From Nematostella vectensis (taxonomy: Eukaryota > Cnidaria > Anthozoa > Actiniaria > Edwardsiidae): DNA of 64,000 nucleotides. Where the stretch lies: assembly GCF_932526225.1 (NCBI RefSeq), contig NC_064036.1:19180953-19244952 (forward strand), read 5' to 3'. Position 1 is the stretch's first letter. Each line of letters begins with the position of its first letter. Shown here in pieces: positions 21,883 through 33,225 of this stretch. Below the pieces are notes generated by a model that made no database searches, was not told the origin of the DNA, and saw only the letters and a program-made list of their open reading frames with translations. Position numbers and translations under genes: made by a program.

Positions 21883-24592
21883 TATTGGATGGTGATGCTC
21901 TTCTACACTGAATACCCTGGCCCAAGGAAGCCGACATATTTCACGAAGATTGAAACTCCTGCTGTAACTGTATCGTGGTGTTTTGCTCGGATTGCAGCCT
22001 CCGTCATGTTCGTTATGTTCGGTCCCTATAAAGAAGAGGTTTTTTTGGCAAAAAAGCGGTTGTGGCACAATGGACACGGAAGCTGATGTCGAATCGAGTA
22101 TATGATTGCTTCTGTGGAAAGCTGCGGTAAAATCGTCCACACGATTAGCATCACCGTTCATGTTGGTGACGATACTTCCGTATAGAATCTACCAGAGCCG
22201 AAACCCAAATCTACTCGAAGATGTGGGGGATGACAGCCATGAATAAGCAGCTAGGGTAATATAACATGTCATTACAATTTTTAATGTTATTTCTATTTCT
22301 CATTTTATTTTTTGCTTTTTTGTCCATGCGCTTCTTGGTTGTGATACCACGTTCCATGAATACGGGTAGGAAAGGGGGGATCCTTCAAGAAGCTTGTCTC
22401 CTCGCCCTTCATCCGCGCACAGCTGTTAACAGAACAGAGCTAAGAGAGCCACAAGACCCATCCCCAACTTCAGCAGCAGCCATGTTCCACAGTTCCAAGT
22501 TCCAGTATTCTATCAAGTCAACCAATGGAAAGATCTTAACAGATCTTGAGAGACCTTCAGGACTGCACCACGTTTAGTGCTTCTGGCGCAAAAACAAGCT
22601 AGAGTGTTCGTCCTACGGCAAATGCAAAGAGTCATAGTGTACTTATTCTCCTAATCGAAGACACGGATTCCATAGATTTAATATGCACCCACGAGTAAGA
22701 ACCTAGAGTTAAAGAACCTGTAATAGCTAAAAAATCCGTTTGCATTTTACCCAAAATAACTGAACTACTTTAAATAACGTAAATTTATATTTTGTAGAAA
22801 TATATATAGTAATCTATTGTTGTATAAATTCCTTTTCTCTAAAGTACGTATTTTTTTCATGATTTTCATGATTTGGGAACCCTGTGGTTTTCCATACAAG
22901 CTTTGTATTGGAAAATTCGATCCCATTCGGGGTATCGTGTATTTGCCTGCTCCGATTTTTAAGACCTTTAGAGGGATACTTTATGTGCAAGAAACCGTTA
23001 AAAAAATAAATCCGATGTTAACCCCTTTTTTGCCGTAGATTGATTGGACTATGATATGTATCGACGATGACCCCCGTCATCATCTCTGCAAACATTGATA
23101 GTAAAAGATTATAACAATACCCCATCACCTTTTCTGTATATACCTATTTCAATTAAGGTTGACTATTAGAAAATGGAAAATGATGAATGCCAAACACCAC
23201 TGGGTACGGAAAACAAGTCTTGTATCTTGATAACATTCAGTGAGACTAAATCAAGTTTGTAGCGAGGACCTTGTATGAATTGACGTATTTTAAATACAAG
23301 AGAACATTATTATTGGCCAAACTTTGTTCCATTTTCTTATAGTCAAACTTAATTGAAATAGGTGTACATTGACGGTCAAAGCAGGCCCATAGACGTTACG
23401 ACACTGAAAAGGTTCATAGCCCGCCTATACACCGTGTCCGCATCATTTACCTACAGCAAGTGAAGTAAATCGAATGCTCTAAAAAGTCACGGAATGTCTT
23501 GGTCGAGAAATGCTTAACGTTTATGTATGAAAGCTCTTTAATAGCATTATAAAGGGACGTTTTAGTTTTCTCCCGTGTTTATCTTTTGTCATTGCAAAAT
23601 AGTAAGATGCTGAGTTATTTATTATGTAAACTGATTATATAAGCAGTAGGAACTTTAAGCTCTTTATAACTACTTGTGTGTATTAAACAAAGACGCGTGC
23701 GCGACGACTTTTGAAATGATTTGTATTTGAAGAATTAAAAGCTCGCTCGCAATGATTAGATGACATGATTCGTAGACACAGGCTTACTTGTATTTCACTG
23801 TGAGAGGCTACGCACTGTACTTAGCGTTATTTTGAAAAATTGATTATCCAAGTAAAAATCACTCCGTTCTTTTTGCACTTAGCCTGCGATGTATGTCGGT
23901 AATAGAACTTTAATTGCAAAAGCCTAAAAACATATGAATTTTCAACGACCTAAATGACAGGCAGAAACCTCTCCAGACAGACCTTTTCTTTATTATACAT
24001 GAATTTCAACACAAGAGTTATTACTAGCTAATATTTGGTTTCGTATTACACACTGTCACGAACAAATTTACTTGGACAAAATCACGCACAGGAGATTGTT
24101 CTAAATTGTTCTGTTGGCCGTTGTTAGATTTGCGTATATTGTCACACTTCGGTACTACCCTGTTATGTGTTATCTTCACGCAAGAAAGGGCTAATTATTT
24201 ATTCAAAACGCTTAGGTTAATTCGGTTAACCCTCAGTCCGTGAAAGACACCAATACACTGCGTTTCGACTGTGCTTCAGGACCTTTGCCAAACACAGAAT
24301 CGCCAGTATCGGAATCACAGGGAGAGGAATTTGAAGAAGTACGAAGGGACACTTGACTGGAAAACTTTAGGGTTTCTCTTAATTGAAGCACATGTTATAA
24401 TCAGACCACGATCATATGTGTTTGTGAAGAGTCATGCCATCTTTGGAAGCTGTTAGTAATCACAGAGAATTGAGTGTGAATTGTTTCCTACAGTGTATGA
24501 AGAGCATAATATGATGATACAACCGCTGGAAATTCTGTCGCCAAAATTCATGAGGAAATCGAAGTGTATAAGAATGTAATTGCCCTTTCACC
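21883..24592. other. Gene-free stretch and 5' flank of the Kv channel gene
   Basis: Open frames at 21730-22161 (minus) and 22266-22577 (plus) show no family motif. The part from 22600 is AT-rich and featureless; the last few hundred bases presumably contain the promoter and 5' UTR of the channel gene. Confidence 0.4.
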
Positions 24593-27500
24593 ATGGCAGA
24601 GAAAGAGCACCCGAATAATGCAAATAAACGCAGCAATAATCGCAAGAACAATTCTCTTGGAAAGCGTATCACTATCAACATCTCTGGGCTTCGCTACGAA
24701 ACATTTGATAAAACACTGGAAAGATTTCCCGAATCTCTGTTGGGATGTAAAAGCCGACGCGATGACTTCTACGATTCAGTTAACGATGAGTATTTTTTTG
24801 ACCGGAACAGATTGTGTTTTGAATCTATTTTAGCTTATTATCAAACTTGTGGAGTACTGATTCGTCCTCCAAACATCCCGAGGAAAGTGTTTGTAAGTGA
24901 TATTAAGTACTTTGATTTGGGAGAACAAGCTCTAAGGCAAGCCGGAGATGACCTGGAAATAACAGACCGTGAGATTCGTCCAATGCCAAAGAACAAATTC
25001 CAGCGTACCGTCTGGTCCTTATTCGAGCACCCTGATACGTCCAACGGTGCAAGAGCAATTGCTATTTTCTCGGTGGCTGTTATTGTTTTATCTATTGTTC
25101 TGTTTTGCGTGGAAACTTTACCTCAATTTCAACGCAGGCCGAAAGAAGTCTCGCGAAATAACATAACAGAAACCATTATGATAGACAACCCGAAAAAGAG
25201 TGTTTTCTTTGCCATTGAGAGTTTCTGCATCGCCTGGTTTACGCTTGAATATTTTATCAGATTCCTATGCAGCCCGGACAAATGCAAATTCGTAGTGTCT
25301 GTGTTGAATCTAATCGACTTGGTTGCCATTCTGCCCTTCTTTATAACACTACCGATGACGGAACCTACAAGTGTGTCATCATTGGCGATTCTGCGTTGCG
25401 TGCGTCTTGTGCGCGTTTTTCGGATCTTTAAACTGTCCCGTTACTCAAGAGGCTTGCAAATTTTGGGTCACACTTTGAAAGCAAGTCTTCGCGAGCTTGG
25501 GTTGTTATTCTTTTTCTTATGTGTGGGAGTGATATTATTTTCCAGCGCGGTTTATTATGCAGAGTACAATTACAACCGTGACACAGAATTCCTGAGTATT
25601 CCTCACTCGTTCTGGTGGTCCATCATAACAATGACAACTGTTGGTTACGGGGATATGGCGCCCAAGACCCTTGGTAAGTTTATTTTCTTGTGACATTCTC
25701 ATTAAATCTCTTTTCTATTTTTCCATAACATTATAAAAAGTGGTGGTCAATTAATAATGGATAGGGAAAAAAAGCCAACCTAAAACAGATTCTATGTTAT
25801 AAATCTGCTTTATTTCAAACTGATACAGAAGTACGCTATCAGTGTAAAGCAAGGCAAACAGTCAAACAAAGTCAGACAGAAATCTCTTGGAAAATTTTTA
25901 TCGGGCCTTTGCAATTACATAGTTGAAAACGAGAACTGACGTCACTTATCGTCACTTATAGAAAGATTTGTAATTCCTCAAAGATTGACACGAACAATCG
26001 TTTTTCCTTTGAAACTTATAATTTGTATTTTTTTCGAAGCATATTTTAAACTTGAGCCAATCTTAGCTATATCGGGAAAAGGTCACAGAAAATCCCAGAA
26101 TTCTTGACAGGTTGTCAATTTTTATCAATAACACTTTTTTTGAAAAAAAAAAAGTGCGTTACAATCTTCGCATAAAAATCGTTTGTTTTTAAGAAGCAAC
26201 ATTCTTATGGCGGGATGAACGAAAAATGATCGAATCTATCCCTTTCTGCAATCCACTCTAAAGGTTTTTATTTCATCTTCATAATCTACTTAGTGGCATA
26301 TTATAATTTTTTTCTCCGAGAATCAGTTATAATTTATTAACGCCGCCCTATTAGTACGCCGGACAACCAAAACAAACCTGAAACCATCTGGAAAAACATC
26401 TTTCTTTTCTTTTTTTACCACTTTACCCATCTATGACATAGGCTAATACATAAATTATACTCATAGGATTTTATCAGGGGGAAATCATTAGACATTATGT
26501 ATCGCGATGTGGTGATCGCATTACTTTGTGGTACTGGCCGTAACCAATGAATGGACTAACGGAATCTAGTCTAATCCTGAAAGAGGGTTTGTTAGCCTTA
26601 TCACTAAGTGATGCTGTTTCTGAAATCAATGTTTCCTTTACACGGTGTGTTGACTCCAGGTTTTTTACACCTGACGTTGCCGTGATAAATGATTCGGTTA
26701 TCATGTCACTAACGATAATAAGATGAGGAGGAATAAAAAGATAGGCGATTAAGTTTGTATAGGCTTATAATTTCTCGCCCCCTGCTTCTTCGCCCCGCCA
26801 CTCGTAAGTAGACCCTGATTATATAGGATTGTTCCACAGGGCGCCGCTACTGCGGTATTGCACCTGGCCACGGTGATATAGTAGTAGTACGAGTGGATCA
26901 TATATAAAATATTTTTAGTCGACGGTTTGGAATTAGCATAAGCAATATTATAACATCTTAATAATATTGAAGAATCGAGAAACAATGATCCTGAGTACAC
27001 TTAATTTTCCATATGGTTTTACCCCCTTAAAAAGGAAAATAATTAATACGAAAATATAAATATGGAAGGTCTGGGGGAGGGGGTGTGCATTTGTTGCAAA
27101 TGTGTTGTCAAACCGTTTCGCTTTAACAAAGTTGGGTGAACTCGTGGTTTAAAAAAGATGACAGTACGCAAGTCCACTCCCATTGTGATATTAAGCATTT
27201 CCTTGATGTGACTGCTGTGACGAACGTCCCTGGCGAATGCAACAATAAAAGTAAACAAATAAATAAATAATTCTGTAAATATTCATATTGAAAGGGTCGC
27301 CTCTTCGCCCCCTGTGATTAACCTTCACCGGCACGCGTTGTCTCACCAAACACTTTAAGTCAAGCTGAGCCTTTAATTAATTTTTGGCTTCAAATTGCCG
27401 GTGATACGAGTGCGCAAGCTGTTATCCATTCGATTATAAAAAGAAGACTTGAACCGGATTAGTGTGTCTCGATTATACCGTAGGCTCTTGTTTTCGTGGT

Positions 27501-28397
27501 TCAAAAAACACTTTTGAAAATGCGCCAATAGTCTTACTGGTTTAGTTGGTTGGTCTTTCGAATATTGTTAAAACGCGGGGAGTTCTTTTTGAAGTTTGAT
27601 AAACAGGAAACTTGGGTAAAAGCAGAACCTTTTTATGGTCATTACCGCCTCAGGTCTGCGGATATTACCTTTTTAACATCCATGCTGTATTGTTTCTCAT
27701 AGCTGGGAAACAACTTCTAAAGCTCTCGCTCTCTTTTACAGGCGGGAAACTGGTTGGATGCTTCTGTGCGATCAGTGGAGTTTTGGCAATCGCTCTACCC
27801 GTTCCCGTTATCGTCTCTAATTTTGCGTACTATTACTCAAGGGAACATAACAAGATGAACAACAATGGTGACGAGGATGAGGACGGGGAAGAAGCAGACA
27901 AAGAAGAGGACGAGCAAGCACCACGTGACCAGATTCCTGTGGTGGCGCCCGCGCGCAAGACGAGACTATGCTGCGGTCGAACTAAGATGATTTTCAAGAA
28001 ACGAAAGAAAAAAGACAAACTCAAAGAAATTGCGGATATTCGACTACAGGAAATGAAAGCTCAGTCCCTTTCCCAAGAACAAGTTTTAGCTGACTGTCAA
28101 AACGGCAATCTTCAGAGTAAACAAAAGGACAGTTCGAATGGTAAGAAAAAAGTTAAATCAAGCACTGGAGATAAAGCTATTACTATTACACTAAATGCTT
28201 CTTCTAGCGCATCTGATGGGGACAATGATTCAGAGACTGAGCCGTTTATCAGCCAACCGTCAAGGAGCTCCGTTGATCAGAGATTACCTCCAGCAGGTGA
28301 AAAAGCAGACACGGTTTTAGAGATAAAATCCTTGGATCAAGAAGCTGAAGTGAAAGTTGAGCCAAAGGGTCGTAGCAAAGACGATGGGTTCGTCTGA
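24593..28397 (+). CDS. Shaker-type (Kv1) voltage-gated potassium channel, two exons, complete
   Basis: Exons 24593-25673 and 27742-28397 join in phase 1 (ccttg/gtaagt and ttttacag/gcggg) to give 578 residues. The start ATG lies in a good context (caccATGg). A Kv1 T1 tetramerisation domain fills about residues 24-115 ([18 protein letters not shown]). S1 is near 153-174, S2 203-226 and S3 234-254. S4 at 265-286 carries basic residues at every third position (R268, R271, R274, R277, K280, R283). S5 is near 303-324, the selectivity filter TVGYGD at 349-354, and S6 in exon 2 has the PVP gating motif. The zinc-binding HCCC motif of Kv2-4 T1 domains is absent, as in Kv1. The C-tail is long, charged, and ends GFV, possibly a class II PDZ ligand (inference). 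It should form tetrameric delayed-rectifier or A-type K+ channels in the plasma membrane; cnidarians have many Shaker paralogues, so no symbol is given. Confidence 0.93.
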
Positions 28398-28403
28398 CGC
28401 TGT

Positions 28404-28409
28404 AATAAA
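28404..28409 (+). terminator. Possible poly(A) signal just after the Kv stop
   Basis: AATAAA six bases after the TGA. It would leave a 3' UTR of only about 25-30 bases, so a more distal site may be used. Confidence 0.35.
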
Positions 28410-28642
28410 GTGACACATTTTCCATCTATCTTTTTTAATATAACTGGCTGGCTTCAGTTACATACAGAAAAATAGCTGTGGAGCACAGTAAGGGATAGGA
28501 ACCCGGCTTAGATGAAAAAGGCTCGTAGTTAGGAATAGTACAAGAACGCGTCCCCCTGTAGCCGCGATCTTTTCTCATCAAAGCGCCACATCCAAGACAT
28601 TTTTTGCATGATATTTATGACTGCTCACGGATCACTGCGCAA

Positions 28643-28660
28643 CCCCCCCCCCCCCCCCCC
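28643..28660. repeat. C18 homopolymer
   Basis: Run of 18 C matched by a G15 run at 28804-28818, so the two can pair. Between them is unremarkable sequence. Confidence 0.9.
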
Positions 28661-28803
28661 TTCCGTCGCCCCTGATACATTGCATGTGAATTGAAAATGG
28701 GAAATCGAGAAGGCTGCTGGGATATATTCTTTTTGAACAGCAGCAGTACACTGTGGAGTGGACGAGTTTCGAGCATTGTAGACTCTGAACTTCGATAGAA
28801 TAA

Positions 28804-29130
28804 GGGGGGGGGGGGGGGTGAATAGGGGTATGTAAATCCGCCGATCCGCTACATTTTCGGGGCAAATCCGTAGATCCGCAGATATTTTTTAGATCCGCAT
28901 GGTCTGACAGATAAACAATAGCATCGATTGAAATTCTTTTAAAATCCGAAAGTCGACAGTCAAAGCAGTCAAAATTCGAAATCCGAGCCCAAATTGTTAA
29001 CAGATCCGTGATCCGCCGTATTTTTTAAAATCCGCCAATCCGCTGAAATAATCATCAAAATCCGTAATCCGTGAGCATTTCGGGGCCGAATCCGCCGATC
29101 CGCGAACCTATTTACCCCCCCCACCCAATA
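28804..29130. mobile_element. Repeat element rich in AATCCGC/GATCCGC motifs
   Basis: Begins with a G run then tgaatagg and ends with cctatttacc and a C run, which is an inverted pair. The body repeats variants of aatccgccgatccgc and attttcggggc many times. Non-coding; probably a non-autonomous transposon. Confidence 0.5.
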
Positions 29131-30166
29131 AAGAGATCATGTGATAGGCTTCCACCCAGGTACTTAAACTTTATTTCACTTTAGTTGAGGACGTCTTTGG
29201 AGCCGATGTGTAGTTAATTTTCTAAAGAACTTAACGGGAATTTTCTAAAGAACTTAACGGATGGATTACTACTTGATTCAAAGTTGTTATGAAGGAGATC
29301 GGATTAGTAGTTGCCTTTTAAAAAATCTGACTCATTCTGGCGCGATTCACTCAGTGCAATTACTGCTAGCTTTTCTGCGCACTAACCGGCTGCCTTGCGG
29401 GTCTTGGGGCGGCCTGGTAGCGAGTGCGAGTTGCGCTGCCACCGGTCACACGATAAATTGTAGCTGAAAAGAGCATGAAGTTCATTTATTAGGTTTTTGA
29501 TGTGCAGGTTTCACTTCAAAGTTACCATGGAAATAAGGAACAATTTTGTAGTTATTGTACTATTATACCTATTTAAGGATGCGTTTTTCCATCAATAACT
29601 TTCTGTAATTAAATTAGATAAATAAAAAGAATGCATTTGTTTGTTTAACAGAATCTTTTGGGGAGTGAAAAGTGGCTTTTCTATAGCTTTCTATTTCTAG
29701 CACTAAAGGTATACTGCCACAATTTTCATGAATTTTCGAAGGTCCGGAAGCGCTTTGGGATCGCCATTCGATGCGGCCTTTCTTTGTACAGTATTTGTTT
29801 GAAGACTTCTTTTAGGCTCTAAAATACCTACCTCAAGAACTAGTCTCTATGATAAGGCACAACTGTTCTAACAAATGGGTTATTTGTATATTTTCTTTAC
29901 TCCTCTGCCATTTTATTCAGCCTTTTTGAAAATGACCAGTGAAAGAAGGAAATCCAAAAGAGATCACCTAAAAACTGAAAAAAAAAATGTTTTTTTGAGT
30001 GAGTTGAGACAGTGCCGCATGACTAAAATTAATTACCCAATTTCCGTTCTGTTACAACCGCAAAACAAACAAGGCATTAATTACACTGGTAATAAAAACT
30101 GAGAAGAATAAAAGCAAAGCTCGGCTTATTTTCATTCTGAGCGAAGGAGAAGTAAGCGTCGTGGGT
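29131..30166. other. Intergenic, 5' flank of the GPCR
   Basis: Contains a direct duplication of tttctaaagaacttaacgg near 29220-29260. No exon recognised. Confidence 0.4.
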
Positions 30167-31237
30167 ATGAATAGCTCGTCAGATTCTGGAAAGCATCTGT
30201 ACAACGTTTCCACAACATCGCATGTCGCGCTGGAAGTGAAGATGGCGCACGAATTGCTGGAGAGACCGGTTGGGGTGATTGTGATGGAGGCTGGGACTTT
30301 CCTTCTAGTCGCGGTAATCGCCTTCCTGGGTAATGCACTTATCTGCCTTGCCATGTATCGTAACCGCAGCCTTAGGCGGGTGACGAATATCTTCGTGCTG
30401 AGCTTAGCGATCTCTGACATGTGTATGGCATGCTTCTGTATGCCTGTCTCTATTGGCATTCTCATGCGCGGAAAATGGGTCTACTCTCAGTCTTCAGTGT
30501 GCGAGTTCCAAGCTTTCTTCATATACGTTCTCGCGGGAGTTTCCTTGTATACAATGGCAGTAACCGCGGCAAATCGCTAATACAAAGTCGTCAAGCCTCG
30601 AATATACCCCCAGTTGTTCACGATGAAGCTAACCGTTGCTATCATAGTGACTGTTTGGATTCTGATTGGATCCCTCATCGGTGTTCTTATGGGCATCAAG
30701 TGGCTTCGTGTTAAATACGAATCCGCCAAAGCATCCTGCGTCATGTTTGCCGACCTTGGAACTAAACCGTTGACATACGCATATCAAGTCTTCGCCTTCC
30801 TTGTCTTTTTCATCATCCCCTCAACATTCATCACTCGCTGTTATCGTCAAGTCTTTAAAGCAGTTCGTCGACATGAAGAGAACATTGCGAAAACGTTAAA
30901 GAATAGATCGTTTGTTGGGAGCGCAGACGAAGTCAAGATGACCAAGACGTTGTTTCTCGTCGTACTGGCGTTCGCATCGTGCTGGTCTCCCGTGATTGCA
31001 TACGAGATGATCTTAATTTCAAGCAACATGTTTGGGTTTCTTGATCGCCTCCCGAGGCAAATCCACCTTGTTTGGCTGTACTTTGGCACGCTTAGTAGTG
31101 CGGTCAATGCGTTTATTTACGGTGCTATGAATAGGGCGTTTAGGAGAGAGTTTATCGCCATTTTCACGTGCAATAAGAGAACGCAAATTACACCTTTCTC
31201 TGGTACTGTTACGACGCTTACCAACATGGTGCGCTGA
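30167..31237 (+). pseudogene. Class A (rhodopsin-like) GPCR with one in-frame stop; apparent pseudogene
   Basis: A single frame from ATG 30167 to TGA 31237 encodes 356 positions and is broken only by TAA at 30578-30580. Seven hydrophobic segments are present, with GNALICLAMYR (TM1), LSLAISD (TM2, D2.50), a cysteine before TM3 (SVCEF), SCWSP in TM6 and NAFIYGAMN in TM7 where NPxxY is usual. The stop follows AANR and precedes YKVVKP. Relatives read NRYYKVV or NRYFRVV here, so it replaces the tyrosine of the DRY-equivalent motif; TAA differs from TAC or TAT by one base. Everything downstream stays in frame and conserved, so the lesion is recent, polymorphic, a sequencing error or read through. 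Melatonin/amine-like cnidarian receptors are the nearest type I recognise; the ligand is unknown. Confidence 0.85.
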
Positions 31238-31251
31238 CGCTGTAGAAAAAT

Positions 31252-31448
31252 AAGTTTTCAATGTATAATTTGTAAGTCTGATACATAAGTTAAAAAACTA
31301 AGTATTCAATGGATAATTTGTAAGTCTAATACATAAGTTAAAAAACTAAGTATTCAATGGATAATTTGTAAGTCTAATACATAAGTTAAAAAACTAAGTA
31401 TTCAATGGATGATTTGTAAGTCTAATACTTAAATAAAAAAAACTAAGT
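31252..31448. repeat. 48-bp tandem repeat in the GPCR 3' region
   Basis: Four copies of a unit running from ttcaatggataatttgtaag to ttaaaaaactaag, beginning 15 bases after the GPCR stop. The last copy acquires AATAAA (31432-31437), which could serve as the poly(A) signal. Confidence 0.85.
31432..31437 (+). terminator. Possible poly(A) signal of the GPCR gene
   Basis: AATAAA in the last copy of the 48-bp repeat, about 195 bases after the GPCR stop. Confidence 0.4.
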
Positions 31449-31893
31449 GAATTCTTACGTGAATTCTTGGTTTTATGCGAACTTTCATAAACTTAAGCCT
31501 GGCTGAAAAATGCTTGGTCTTATGTCAAGCCTGGCTAAGGATATCGAGGGCAAAGACTAGATTTTTGGCTTTGACAGTGCCTTTACTCTTGGTTTCGTTA
31601 ATTACTGTCAAACGTTGTTTTAAAAGCTAGAAGTTCGATGCTTTGATTGAAGATTGTTATGTAATTTGCTGTTATTTCCTTTTGCCTTTTATCATTAAAA
31701 AATGCACCAAATTTGTATGGTCTCTCGCCTCAAAATTTTCTACTGCTCTACGAGTAAGCTTATTTCAGCCCTATTGGTTCTTAATCCTTATATTCTATTA
31801 ATGTTATATGTTCTATTGATAAAAAAAGGTCGCCAGACCGCTTATTGTTATAACTAATAATTAGAAATCTGATGCAGTCGGAAGAGACTCGAG
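31449..31893. other. Gene-free stretch
   Basis: AT-rich DNA between the GPCR and the glycosyltransferase relic; nothing recognised. Confidence 0.4.
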
Positions 31894-33171
31894 ATGTCTT
31901 CAAGGCCACGATGCAAGCCGATGTTTTTACCCTCCACTTGGCTGTTCCTCGTATACGTCGTTCTCTCACTGATTGGTGGCTACTGTTTTCTGTCATACCT
32001 CGCCTGAGATATTATCATAGTCAGACCCAGCGACTCCCAACAATCCAAGTAAGCATGTGGGCGTAGACGGGTGTGAGAAGTTAGTCACTGGAATATAGTT
32101 AAGGAAAGATTGTCGCGCCAGAGCCTTTGCACCCAGACCGCAAAGGAGCATGGGAGGTCAAAATAATGGGTAATTTGGCAGCTCTGTGACACTCTCTAAC
32201 ATTCTTTTGGATTCCCAACAAATGGATTAGCCAGAGTAATGTCTATTCGAAAGTATGGTTTCTAGAATATTTTTCGCGTGTTCTTCTTTGGACCCTAGGC
32301 TACGTGGCACGTAGGCTTGAGTGACATTTTTTTAAAATATCTATGTACAATCACAACGCATTTGCAAAGAATAGGACTCCGTATCCCCAAATAAGCTTAT
32401 GATTGGATTTGCACATAATACAATATAATTGCCACTGTCTTTATCTTATCTAATTAATTTCACATGTAAAATTATATTATCATTTTAATATTCTAGATCC
32501 TTTTAGTTTCGATTGCATTTGTTTCCATCTAGATCTTGCTTGAGCGGGCACGATGCCACATATTGATCAAGGGCGCAGAAAACGTCAGCGGCGCTAGCAA
32601 CGTCGATCCAGCAGCGCGGGATGCCTTTGTCAGACAAATAAACTGATTTCGCTAACTGCTCATTGTTCACCCACTCAGCCCCCACGGTGGAAGAGCACAT
32701 TTTTCCTATTGCATACGGCATATTCGTCTATAATAAGATATCACTGTTTGAGCAGCTTCTGCGAGCGATTTACATGACACAGAATGTTTACTGCATTCAC
32801 ATTGACAACAAGACTGATATTAGGTTTCACCGCGCTGTTCGCAATATGATTAAATGCCTCTCCCTAATGTTGTTATACCGAAAAGACTGGTGAATGTGCT
32901 GTGGGCAGAGATGTCTATTGTGGATACGGAGATGACATGCCTTAGAGAACTCGAGGCAACCGATTCATTGGCGGTACTACAGCTACCTCGATGGACAGGA
33001 TTACCCCCTTTGCAGCAATCAGGAGATCGTCCGCGCACTGAAAACGCTTCGCGGCCACAATAACATTGAGAGCGACCCAATGCCCTTACATAACAAGTTT
33101 CGTACGGTCTATGTCTTTAGAAATGGGGTAAAAACGCATATCAAAAAATCTGCTCCTCCGTTTCATATTTA
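31894..33171 (+). pseudogene. Decayed core-2/I-branching beta-1,6-GlcNAc-transferase-like gene (GCNT family), C-terminus missing
   Basis: A type II membrane start (short cytosolic segment, then STWLFLVYVVLSLIGGY) begins at 31894 and meets TGA in the same frame. A donor-like gtaagc lies at 32049 and an acceptor-like ttctag just before 32498. Downstream, in changing frames, come LIKGAENVSG, then HIFPIAYGIFVYNK with LLRAIYMTQNVYCIHID, then PNVVIPKRLVNVLWAEMS, then WRYYSYLDGQDYPLCSNQE and RALKTLRGHNNIESDP. These match, in order, the GCNT blocks FPIAYSIVVH, LLRAIYMPQNFYCVHVD, the W-S region, and LCGQDYPLKTN. At least three frame changes and several stops separate them. The conserved C-terminal half is absent; 55 bases further on a foldback element begins, which may have removed it. 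Live homologues act in the Golgi on O-glycans; this copy cannot. Confidence 0.8.
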
Positions 33172-33225
33172 AATCAGGAAGGGTACCATTAACCACATTT
33201 TGACGGGATAAAACACACAAACACA

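Noticed and set aside
21730-22577. ORFs on both strands
   Set aside because: No motif, overlap with an inverted-repeat element, and no splice context.
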